Positions 8,415-15,657 of a stretch of 64,000 bases of DNA are shown piece after piece. The position numbers were made by a program, and so were the translations under genes. The stretch lies in the NCBI GenBank assembly GCA_900299145.1, contig OMIN01000099.1:23822-87821 (forward strand). The letters are read 5' to 3'. This stretch comes from Betaproteobacteria bacterium (lineage in GTDB: Bacteria; Pseudomonadota; Gammaproteobacteria; Burkholderiales; SG8-41). The notes beneath the pieces were generated by a model. It saw nothing but the letters and a program-made list of their open reading frames with translations, did no database searches and had not been told where the DNA came from. Every line of letters begins with the position of its first letter. The first letter of the stretch is position 1.

Positions 8415-9410
8415 ATGAATAAAAACAAATACTTACGATTTGTTTGTGGCGTCGCGGCCGTTGCCGGCTTCTGCTGCGGACTGTCAGGCCTATCCGGCGC
8501 GCACGCGCAGACCTACCCGGTGCGCCCGCTTCGCATGATCGTGCCGTATCCGCCGGGCGCATCCGTGGATTTCACCGCGCGGCTGATGGGGCAGCGGCTG
8601 AATGACGCGTTAAAACAGGCGGTGGTGATCGATAACCGCGGCGGCGCGGGCGGCGTGATCGCGGCGGAACTCGCGGCGCGCGCGGCGCCCGACGGTTACA
8701 CGCTGTTTTTTGGCACACCGGCGTCACTGTGCGTGTCGCCCGCCATTCAAACCAAAATTCCGTATGACACGCTGCGTGACTTTGCGCCGATCGCGCGCCT
8801 GGTGGTGAATTCGCAAATCCTCGTCGCGCTGCCGTCGTTTCCTGCCACCAATGTCGCCGAATTGGTGCAGGCGGCGCGCGCCAAACCAGGCGGGCTGAGT
8901 TACGCCTCGGTGGGCGTTGGCAGTCCACAGCATCTGGGGCTGGAGTTGCTCAAGGCGCGCGCCAAAATTGACCTGCTGCACGTGCCGTATAAAGGCGGCG
9001 GCCTTGCCATGACCGATGTCATGGCGGGCCGCGTGCAGGTTTACATGGCGAGCATTCCCGGCATGCTGCCGTTCATCAAGGATGGCCGCCTGAAAGTGCT
9101 GGGCGTGGCGGGCACGGAGCGCTCCAGCGTATTTCCCAATGTACCCACCATCGCGGAAGCCGTGCCGGGATACGAATTCGTCGGCACCTGGTACGGCATG
9201 CTGACGCAAGCCAAAGTCGCGCCGGAAATCATTATGCGCATCAACGGCATACTGGTGAAGGCGCTACAGGCCGATGACACGCGGCAAATGCTGATGACGC
9301 AAGGCTCCGAACCGCGCCCGTCGTCCGCCGAAGAATTTGGCAAGTTCATCCGCAGCGATTGCCCGGGCTGGGCGCGCGCGGTAAAACTTGCGGGAATCAA
9401 ACCGGAATAG
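8415..9410 (+). CDS. Bug-family periplasmic solute-binding receptor
   Basis: A 331-residue Bug receptor. After a long N terminus and signal peptide ending AHAQ come TYPVRPLRMIVPYPPGASVDFTAR, NRGGAGGVIAAELAARAAPDGYT and LLHVPYKGGG, all diagnostic of the family. It starts 3 bp after the AzlD stop without a clear ribosome site. The first seven codons (MNKNKYL) are encoded by a copy of the dispersed AT-rich motif, so the start may have been reshaped by that element. It is followed within 17 bp by a 2-hydroxyacid dehydrogenase, which suggests a hydroxy-acid ligand. That is inference only. Confidence 0.87.
   Translation: MNKNKYLRFVCGVAAVAGFCCGLSGLSGAHAQTYPVRPLRMIVPYPPGASVDFTARLMGQRLNDALKQAVVIDNRGGAGGVIAAELAARAAPDGYTLFFGTPASLCVSPAIQTKIPYDTLRDFAPIARLVVNSQILVALPSFPATNVAELVQAARAKPGGLSYASVGVGSPQHLGLELLKARAKIDLLHVPYKGGGLAMTDVMAGRVQVYMASIPGMLPFIKDGRLKVLGVAGTERSSVFPNVPTIAEAVPGYEFVGTWYGMLTQAKVAPEIIMRINGILVKALQADDTRQMLMTQGSEPRPSSAEEFGKFIRSDCPGWARAVKLAGIKPE
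8419..8436 (-). repeat. Dispersed IHF-like AT-rich motif, copy 2
   Basis: GTAAGTATTTGTTTTTAT on the minus strand, a near-perfect consensus copy. It covers codons 2-7 of the Bug receptor gene starting at 8415. Confidence 0.7.
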
Positions 9411-9427
9411 AGGAAGCAAACAACATC

Positions 9428-10417
9428 ATGGCATCGGACAAACTGCTGCTCCTCGTGGGCGTTCCTGAAAATTATCGATTGGGCGGCCCGGCTTTCCAAC
9501 GGCTACCTCATGCACATCCGCGCGTGGAAGTGCGCATCGTGCATGACCTGAAGGCCTTTCACGCGCAGGCACACGAGGCCGATGCCGTGATCGGCAGCAA
9601 GCCATATCTGAAGTTTGCGCCGGCGGTGCTCAAGCCCGGCGGCCGCCTGCGCTGGGCACAGACCACCACGGCCGGCGTGGATGAATCGGTGGGGCCGGAG
9701 CTGCGCGCGGCCGAACACGTAACCGTCACCTGCCTCAAAGGCCCGCCGGGCCCGATGATGGCGGAGCATGCGGTGCTGCTGATGCTGTCGCTGGCGCGCA
9801 ACTTTCCGGCGTATATCAAGAATCAGGAAAACCATGTGTGGCGGCGCGAAGGGCAGGAGTGGCCGCCGCTGCACTGGCACACCGTGGCGATTCTGGGTAT
9901 GGGCAGTGCGGGCGGCAATCTCGCGCGTGTGTGTAAAGTGGGTTTTAGCATGACGGTGCTCGGCATGTTCCGCACGCCGCGTGAGCACCCGCATGTCGAT
10001 CGCGCCTTCGACAAAAGCGAGTTGCTCAAGGTGTTGCCCGAGGCGGATTTCGTGGTGCTGTGTTTGCCCAACACACCCGAAACAAAAAACATGATCGACG
10101 CCACGGCATTGAACGCGATGAAGCGTTCGGCGTACCTCATCAACATCTCTCGCGGCGCGCTGATCGACGAGGCGGCGCTTGGCGAAGCGCTGCGCTCGGG
10201 AACCATCGCCGGCGCAGGGCTGGATGTCACGACTGAAGACCCTATCCCAAAGGAAAGCCCGCTGTGGGATTTGCCCAACACCATCATCACGCCGCATATC
10301 GCCGTGGAGTCGGTGAAACTGAGCGATGCCGTGGTCGATTTCTGGTGCGAAAACGTGCGGCGGTTTGCAGACAACGAGCCCTTGCTGGGCGTGATGGACC
10401 GAAAAGCCGGGTATTGA
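9428..10417 (+). CDS. D-2-hydroxyacid dehydrogenase
   Basis: A 329-residue NAD(P)-dependent dehydrogenase of the D-isomer 2-hydroxyacid family. The Rossmann motif GMGSAGGNLAR is near residue 158, the substrate Arg lies in NISRGALIDE, the Glu in TTEDPIPKESPLW, and the catalytic His in NTIITPHIAVES. It would interconvert a 2-keto and a D-2-hydroxy acid in the cytoplasm. The start at 9428 is preferred over 9359, which lies inside the previous gene. It lies between the Bug receptor and an enoyl-CoA hydratase-like gene in a same-strand run from 7372 to 13716. Confidence 0.88.
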   Translation: MASDKLLLLVGVPENYRLGGPAFQRLPHAHPRVEVRIVHDLKAFHAQAHEADAVIGSKPYLKFAPAVLKPGGRLRWAQTTTAGVDESVGPELRAAEHVTVTCLKGPPGPMMAEHAVLLMLSLARNFPAYIKNQENHVWRREGQEWPPLHWHTVAILGMGSAGGNLARVCKVGFSMTVLGMFRTPREHPHVDRAFDKSELLKVLPEADFVVLCLPNTPETKNMIDATALNAMKRSAYLINISRGALIDEAALGEALRSGTIAGAGLDVTTEDPIPKESPLWDLPNTIITPHIAVESVKLSDAVVDFWCENVRRFADNEPLLGVMDRKAGY

Positions 10418-10433
10418 TAACTGAGAACGCACC

Positions 10434-11219
10434 ATGCCTGGCCAGATTACCCAAAGCCGCGACGGTGTTGTTGCCACCGTCGCCATCAATCACGCAGAGA
10501 AGCTCAACGCGCTGACGGTTGCCATGTGGCAAGACCTCGCGCGCATAATGTGTGCGTTGTCGGCCGACGATACGCTGCGGTGCATCGTGCTGCGCGGCGC
10601 GGGCGACAAGGCGTTCGCTGCTGGCGCGGACATCGCCGAATTCGCCACCGTGCGCAACACGCGCGAGCAAGGCGTTACGTATCACCGCGAGCATGTGTAC
10701 GGCGCGCTCAAAGCGGTGGCCGAGTGCCGTCATCCAGTCGTGGCGATGATCCACGGGCCGTGCGTGGGCGGCGGGCTGGAGTTGGCGTGTCAGTGTGATC
10801 TGCGCTTGAGCGGTGACTCCGGGCGCTTTGGCGTGCCGATCAACCGGCTGGGCTTTTCGATTGCGTACGACGAACTCGCCGCCGTGTTGCCGGTGGTGGG
10901 CCGCGCCGCAGCACTGGAAATCCTGGTCGAAGGCCGCGTGTGGGATGCGCGAGAAGCCTTTGCCAAGGGCTTGCTCGCGCGCGTGGTGTCTGATGCGCAA
11001 CTCGCTGACGAAACCCGTGCCACCGTCGAGCGCATCGCGGCGGGCGCGCCGCTGGTGGCGCGCTGGCACAAGCAGTTCATCCGCCGGTTGACGCCGCAAG
11101 CGGCGCCGCTCACGCCAGAGGAAATCAGCGCGAGCTTTGCGTATTTTGAGACCGAGGATTTCCGCATCGGTTACGAGGCATTCGTGCAAAAGAAAAAGCC
11201 AGTGTTTCGCGGGCGCTAG
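10434..11219 (+). CDS. Enoyl-CoA hydratase/isomerase-family protein
   Basis: A 261-residue crotonase-fold protein. The oxyanion-hole segments AAGADIAEF (residues 62-70) and HGPCVGGGLELACQCD (residues 107-122) are intact, keeping the first catalytic Glu at about residue 116. The second Glu of true hydratases (in the usual PE motif) is replaced by Ile136 in FGVPINRLG, so a hydratase mechanism is doubtful and an isomerase, hydrolase or decarboxylase activity is possible. It lies 17 bp after the hydroxyacid dehydrogenase, probably in the same operon. Confidence 0.85.
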   Translation: MPGQITQSRDGVVATVAINHAEKLNALTVAMWQDLARIMCALSADDTLRCIVLRGAGDKAFAAGADIAEFATVRNTREQGVTYHREHVYGALKAVAECRHPVVAMIHGPCVGGGLELACQCDLRLSGDSGRFGVPINRLGFSIAYDELAAVLPVVGRAAALEILVEGRVWDAREAFAKGLLARVVSDAQLADETRATVERIAAGAPLVARWHKQFIRRLTPQAAPLTPEEISASFAYFETEDFRIGYEAFVQKKKPVFRGR

Positions 11220-11229
11220 CACGATCTTT

Positions 11230-11247
11230 GTAACTATCTGTTTTTAT
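11230..11247 (+). repeat. Dispersed IHF-like AT-rich motif, copy 3
   Basis: GTAACTATCTGTTTTTAT on the plus strand, extended by TGAATATTTT. It is intergenic, 11 bp after the crotonase-fold gene and just upstream of a candidate promoter. Confidence 0.65.
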
Positions 11248-11272
11248 TGAATATTTTGCCTTGTAGTATACT
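11244..11272 (+). promoter_or_regulatory. Candidate sigma-70 promoter for the Bug gene
   Basis: TATACT at 11267-11272 fits a -10 element at five of six bases, with a weak TTATTG 17 bp upstream that lies inside the AT-rich repeat copy. It is 66 bp before the ATG at 11338. Sequence inspection only. Confidence 0.35.
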
Positions 11273-11337
11273 TGCGTCCCGGTTCGCGGTGCACGCCGGC
11301 GCAACCCACCGATAAGATACATACCCGGAGGAAACCC

Positions 11338-12306
11338 ATGCAATTTCTGCCCTATGTTGCGATCGCGATTTCCAGTGCGATTGCTGCAAACGCGCAGGCT
11401 CAGGAATGGCCAGCCAAAAACCTCACCCTGGTAGTGCCCTTTCCCGCCGGCGGCGGAACCGATGCATTCGCGCGGCCTTTATCGGCGTTTTTGTCGAAGC
11501 AGTTAGGCAAACAAATCGTTAACGACAATCGCGGCGGCGCGGGCGGCAATCTCGGCGCAGGCATTGCGGCACGCGCGGCAAAGGATGGTTACACCTATTT
11601 CATGGGCGCGGTGCATCACGCCATTGCGCCGAGTGTTTACAAGAAACTCGACTACAGTCTGGAAAAAGACTTCGCACCGCTCGCCGTGGTGGCGGTGGTG
11701 CCGCAGGTGATCGTGGTCACGCCCAAGCGTGTGAAGGAGACTGACTTGGCCAGCCTCATCGCGCTCGCCAGGAAGAACCCCGGCAAGCTGAATTATGCCT
11801 CGGCGGGCAGCGGTACGTCGCACCATCTGGCGGGGGAGTTGTTCAAGATCGCGGCGGGCGTGGATATCGCGCATGTGCCGCACAAGGGCGCTGGCCCGGC
11901 GCTACAGGATTTGTTAAGTGGCCAGCAGGTGGAGATGATGTTCGACGGGCTGGGCTCATCGGCGCAGCACATCAAGTCCGGGTTGATCATGCCGCTTGCC
12001 GTGGCTTCGAAAACCCGCTCGGCGGCTTTCCCTTATGTGCCGACCGCGGCGGAAGCCGGGCTTAAAGGCTATGAAGTGACGACTTGGTATGCCATGTGGG
12101 GCGTTGCCGGATCGCCGCAACCGATTCACGACCGCATGGTTGGCGAAATCGCCAAATCGCTGGCCACACCTGAGATCAAAAACCTTTGGGCGCAGCAGGG
12201 CGCGATCACCGGCGCGGCCAATCCGAAGGAAATGGCGGCGTTTGTCAGCGCGGAAATCGCCAAGTGGGCGAAGGTGGCAAAGAGCGCGAATATCACGGTA
12301 GATTAA
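11338..12306 (+). CDS. Bug-family periplasmic solute-binding receptor
   Basis: A 322-residue Bug receptor with a signal peptide ending ANAQAQ, then WPAKNLTLVVPFPAGGGTDAFAR, NDNRGGAGGNLGAGIAARAAKDGYT and IAHVPHKGAGPALQDLLSG. GGAGG lies before the ATG at 11338, which decides the start over the upstream open frame from 11272. It is probably transcribed with the downstream CoA-transferase, although a REP-like element separates them. This suggests that the captured acid is activated by CoA transfer, which is inference from position. Confidence 0.88.
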   Translation: MQFLPYVAIAISSAIAANAQAQEWPAKNLTLVVPFPAGGGTDAFARPLSAFLSKQLGKQIVNDNRGGAGGNLGAGIAARAAKDGYTYFMGAVHHAIAPSVYKKLDYSLEKDFAPLAVVAVVPQVIVVTPKRVKETDLASLIALARKNPGKLNYASAGSGTSHHLAGELFKIAAGVDIAHVPHKGAGPALQDLLSGQQVEMMFDGLGSSAQHIKSGLIMPLAVASKTRSAAFPYVPTAAEAGLKGYEVTTWYAMWGVAGSPQPIHDRMVGEIAKSLATPEIKNLWAQQGAITGAANPKEMAAFVSAEIAKWAKVAKSANITVD

Positions 12307-12359
12307 TTCTGAATTAACCGCTCTGCAACCTATTCACCGCAACAAATCGAAAACCACCC

Positions 12360-12443
12360 CTGTCGTTCCCGCGAAAGCGGGAATCCATAACACGGTAGCC
12401 CTTGCAACAGGGTTATGGGTTCCCGCTTTCGCGGGAACGACAG
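12360..12443. repeat. REP/REPIN-like inverted pair (TTCCCGCGAAAGCGGGAA type)
   Basis: Left arm TGTCGTTCCCGCGAAAGCGG and right arm CGCTTTCGCGGGAACGACAG are reverse complements. The pairing continues inward (ATAAC with GTTAT), so the whole 84 bp can fold into a long hairpin with an inner loop of about 20 bases. Each arm is itself a small palindrome. This is the layout of REPINs and of the repeats widespread in beta- and gammaproteobacterial intergenic DNA. Confidence 0.8.
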
Positions 12444-12492
12444 CGTTGATAAATTACCTATCCCGGCAATTCGGCAAGCAAAAAGGAAACTC

Positions 12493-13716
12493 ATGTCAGG
12501 CCCCCTATCCCACATTAAAGTTCTTGATCTCTCCCGCGTGCTGGCCGGCCCGTGGTGCGGACAAAATCTTGCCGATCTTGGGGCGGACGTCATCAAGGTC
12601 GAACGCCCTGGCAAGGGCGACGATTCGCGCGGTTACGCGCCGCCCTACCTGAAAGACGAAAAGGGCAACGACACGAAAGAAGGTGCGTATTTTTGCGCCG
12701 CCAATCGGGGCAAGAGATCCATCACGGTTAATCTCAGCAAGCCGGAAGGCCAACAACTGGTGCGCGAACTCGCTCAGCAGTGCGACGTGCTGATCGAGAA
12801 TTACAAAGTCGGCGATCTCGCGCGTTATGGCTTGGGCTACGAAGACCTCAAGAAACTGAATCCCGGTTTGATTTACTGCTCCGTCACCGGCTTTGGCCAG
12901 ACCGGGCCATACAAGGATCGCCCCGGCTACGACTTCATGGCGCAGGGCATGGGCGGTTTGATGAGCATCACCGGCGAAGCTGACGGCCTGCCCGGCGCGG
13001 GGCCGCAGCGCGTGGGCATTCCGATCATTGACATGACAACCGGCATGTACGCCTCCATCGCCATTTGCGCGGCGATCGCGCACCGCGCGGTCAGCGGCAA
13101 GGGGCAGTGGATCGACGTCGCGCTGCTCGACACCTGTGTTGCCTTCCTTGGCAATCAGGCAATGAATTATTTCGCCACCGGCGAATCACCCAAACGCATC
13201 GGCAACGCGCATCCGAACATTGTGCCGTATCAAACCTTCAACACCGCCGATGGCGCGGTGATTCTGGCCTGCGGCAACGACAACCTTTTCAACAAATTCT
13301 GCGAAGCGGCGGGCTGCACGGATTTGCTGAAGAACCCGATCTTTGCCACCAACGCCGACCGCGTGAAAAACCGCGTCGAAACCACGCGCATCCTCAACGA
13401 AATTTTCCTGAAGCGCACCACCGCAGAGTGGGTGAAGCTGCTCGACGACGCGGGTGTCGCCAACGGCCCGATCAACATGATTGAAGATGTATTCAAGGAA
13501 CCGCAAGTCATCGCTCGCGGCATGAAAATCGAGCTGCCGCATGCGGTGGCGGGCAAAGTCCCGCTGGTCGCCAGCCCGATGAAATTTTCCGAAACGCCGA
13601 TCAAACACGAAGTTCCGCCGCCAGTGGTGGGGCAGCACTCCGATGAAATATTGCGCAATGTGCTCAAAAAAACCGATGCGCAGATCGCACAATTACGTAG
13701 CGGCGGGATTGTTTAG
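12493..13716 (+). CDS. Class III (CaiB/BaiF) CoA-transferase
   Basis: A 407-residue family III CoA-transferase. VLDLSRVLAGPWCGQNLADLGADVIKVE opens the fold, ERPGKGDDSRGY and ANRGKRSITVNL follow, and RPGYDFMAQGMGGLMSITG holds the Asp at the position I take as the family's catalytic aspartate. It would move CoA between a donor such as succinyl-CoA and an organic acid. The ATG at 12493 has AAGGAAA upstream; the longer open frame starts inside the REP element. With the upstream Bug receptor and the crotonase-fold and hydroxyacid dehydrogenase genes it fits an acid-degradation cassette. The substrate is unknown. Confidence 0.9.
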   Translation: MSGPLSHIKVLDLSRVLAGPWCGQNLADLGADVIKVERPGKGDDSRGYAPPYLKDEKGNDTKEGAYFCAANRGKRSITVNLSKPEGQQLVRELAQQCDVLIENYKVGDLARYGLGYEDLKKLNPGLIYCSVTGFGQTGPYKDRPGYDFMAQGMGGLMSITGEADGLPGAGPQRVGIPIIDMTTGMYASIAICAAIAHRAVSGKGQWIDVALLDTCVAFLGNQAMNYFATGESPKRIGNAHPNIVPYQTFNTADGAVILACGNDNLFNKFCEAAGCTDLLKNPIFATNADRVKNRVETTRILNEIFLKRTTAEWVKLLDDAGVANGPINMIEDVFKEPQVIARGMKIELPHAVAGKVPLVASPMKFSETPIKHEVPPPVVGQHSDEILRNVLKKTDAQIAQLRSGGIV

Positions 13717-13757
13717 CGACCTTAGTGTAACTGTAACAACAGCCGCGCATTTCCTGC

Positions 13758-14744
13758 CTATAAGTATTTGATTTTATTGATTATTTGTAGAATCAATCTT
13801 TCGTCAACCGGATGCCGGATGACACACGCCGGCGCTAGAAGAATGCCGCGTTTTTGCGTTTGCGCCACGGCAGCGTCGATGTCGCGAACCACCGCATCAA
13901 GGTTGCCTTGCGTGATGTGCGTACGCTGCAGGCCGCCGACGATGGCGCGGGTGCCACCGTTCGTACGATAGTCGGCGATTGCAGGCGGCGTTTCGCCGAT
14001 GTGCCAGTTGAGCGCGTCGACCGGGTAATCCTTCAGCGCGTCGAACAGGATATCGTCGCCATGCATGTGCAACACATTGAACCAGCCGCCCGCCTCGCGC
14101 GCGGCGTTGAGTACGCGGTGATCGAACGCCTCTGTGACGCGTTTGTAGGTGGTGGCGTCAAATAGCTGCGACGTGGCATCCTGTGTGGCGAAAAAAATGC
14201 CCGCACAGCCGCTTTGGATGGTTTCACGCGCGAAGGCGCAGGTCGCCTGCGTGATGATTTCCAGCCCGGCCATTACCGCGTCCGGGTGGCTTGCCAGATG
14301 CGCGCGATGTTTGCCGTTGGACAGCTTGTTCGCAATGGTCAGCGGTGAGAACACCGTCGCCAGCACCGGCGTGCCGTTGCCCAGCCGCTGTGTGAGTTGT
14401 GCGAGATGGCGCAACTCGCGTCCCAGAGCGCCTTGGTGCGGAGCCAGCCGAGCCAGTGTTACCCAGTCGCCGGGGGCATTGACGGCGACACGCGTCACTT
14501 TGCCTACGCCGCCAGCGGCGATTTCGCTGAAATCGATTTCACAGCCCCAGTCCTCGACACAATAAAAGCCGTTGGGCATGGATTTGACGAAATCCAAGTC
14601 GAGCCGCGTGGCGAACGCCGCCGTAGCTTCTGCCAACCGCTCCGGATTAAGGTCGATTTCCGGCAGGTGCGTCCAGAAGCCGTAGGGCAGCCGGTCGGTG
14701 GCCTCATTGCACAATGCGGCGCGGATGCGTTCGATTTTGGTCAT
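13758..14744 (-). CDS. Uroporphyrinogen decarboxylase-fold protein (not HemE)
   Basis: A 328-residue URO-D superfamily protein: KIERIRAALCNEATDRLPYGFWTH at the N terminus, a central FATQDATSQLF, and VLHMHGDDIL with the His-containing barrel strand seen in MtaA/CmuA-like and catabolic URO-D homologues. The true hemE is at 56423, so this paralogue probably acts in catabolism, such as methyl or carboxyl transfer, not heme synthesis. It stands alone and converges on the CoA-transferase gene. Its last codons (INKIKYL) and the TAG stop are encoded by a copy of the dispersed AT-rich motif. Confidence 0.8.
   Translation of the reverse strand: MTKIERIRAALCNEATDRLPYGFWTHLPEIDLNPERLAEATAAFATRLDLDFVKSMPNGFYCVEDWGCEIDFSEIAAGGVGKVTRVAVNAPGDWVTLARLAPHQGALGRELRHLAQLTQRLGNGTPVLATVFSPLTIANKLSNGKHRAHLASHPDAVMAGLEIITQATCAFARETIQSGCAGIFFATQDATSQLFDATTYKRVTEAFDHRVLNAAREAGGWFNVLHMHGDDILFDALKDYPVDALNWHIGETPPAIADYRTNGGTRAIVGGLQRTHITQGNLDAVVRDIDAAVAQTQKRGILLAPACVIRHPVDERLILQIINKIKYL
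13760..13777 (+). repeat. Dispersed IHF-like AT-rich motif, copy 4
   Basis: ATAAGTATTTGATTTTAT plus TGATTATTTG. The complement contains AATCAAATACTTA, an exact IHF-consensus match. It supplies the stop codon and last residues of the URO-D-fold gene. Confidence 0.75.
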
Positions 14745-14891
14745 GACAATTCGGGAAGTTACATTTCAATTGGATACGTCGCGAACCATGCTAAGGCCGC
14801 CTTCAGCAGGGGTCAAGGCGCGTGGCGCCGTCGGCCCCCACCGCAAGAGTCCATCATTCTCAACGCGTAAACCGTGGTCTGCGCAGGCCGG

Positions 14892-14897
14892 TATAAT
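14892..14897 (+). promoter_or_regulatory. Candidate -10 element before the GMC dehydrogenase operon
   Basis: A perfect TATAAT 75 bp before the small-subunit start, in the 227-bp divergent gap 14745-14971. No convincing -35 hexamer is seen, so it is a weak call. Apart from this I see no other element in the gap. Confidence 0.3.
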
Positions 14898-14971
14898 TCA
14901 CGCACCGTGGCGCGGCGTTCGCACGCGTCCACATCATCAGCATTGCCTAACTTTCCATCACGGAGATGCCC

Positions 14972-15622
14972 ATGGGAGACAGCACGGAAGGCCGTGTATA
15001 CGGCTACCTTACGCACGGTGAAGTGCGATTTCTGGATGCCGCGACGGAGCGGCTGATACCCACCGACGAACTGGGGCCCGGCGCCAAGGCCGCCGGCGTC
15101 AGCGTCTACATCGACCGCCATTTGCAAAGTGAGTGGGGCACGCATGGCCGGCAATACCGTTCCGGGCCGTGGCAGGAAGGCACGCCGCAGCAGGGTTACC
15201 AGTCACGCCTCACGCCGCAGGAGATGTATCGCGCGGCGATCCGTGAGACCGATCTGCATTGCACCGCCAAGTACGGCAAGAACTTTGATGCGCTGACCGG
15301 CGAGCAGCAGGACGAGGTGCTGACTGCAATGGAGCACGACAAGCTCGATTTGCCATCAGTTTCGAGCCGCGTGTTTTTTGATCTCCTGTGGCGCAACACC
15401 GAAGAGGGCTTTTTTGCCGACCCGATTTACGGCGGCAATCAGGGCAACGTGGGCTGGAAGCTGGTCGGGTTCCCCGGCGTGTCGTCGAGCAATTACCGAG
15501 AGCTGCTGGGCAACAAGGACGTGTATCGCGCCGAGCCGGTGAGCATTCTGGACATCAAAAATGGCAAAGTGCCCGTTGATGGCCAGGGCTTTCCCAAGCA
15601 CATTCCGATCAAACCCGTTTAA
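14972..15622 (+). CDS. Gluconate 2-dehydrogenase subunit 3-family protein
   Basis: A 216-residue protein resembling the small subunit of flavin-dependent gluconate or fructose dehydrogenases (FLDAATERLIPTDELGPGAKAAGV near the N terminus; FFDLLWRNTEEGFFADPIYGGNQGNVGWKLVGFPG in the second half). In known complexes this subunit helps export and mature the GMC flavoprotein. GGAG at 14962-14965 is best spaced for the ATG at 14972, so that start is chosen over the ATG at 14966. No Tat or Sec signal is visible at the N terminus, which is odd for this family. The flavoprotein gene follows after 35 bp. Confidence 0.85.
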   Translation: MGDSTEGRVYGYLTHGEVRFLDAATERLIPTDELGPGAKAAGVSVYIDRHLQSEWGTHGRQYRSGPWQEGTPQQGYQSRLTPQEMYRAAIRETDLHCTAKYGKNFDALTGEQQDEVLTAMEHDKLDLPSVSSRVFFDLLWRNTEEGFFADPIYGGNQGNVGWKLVGFPGVSSSNYRELLGNKDVYRAEPVSILDIKNGKVPVDGQGFPKHIPIKPV

Positions 15623-15657
15623 CGCCCGCAACCGAAACCAGGTAAGGAATACAAAAA

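Noticed and set aside
12360..12443. Direct-repeat look of the 12.4 kb element as a CRISPR-like array.
   Set aside because: Only two inverted arms, no regular spacers, no cas genes; it is a REP-like pair.
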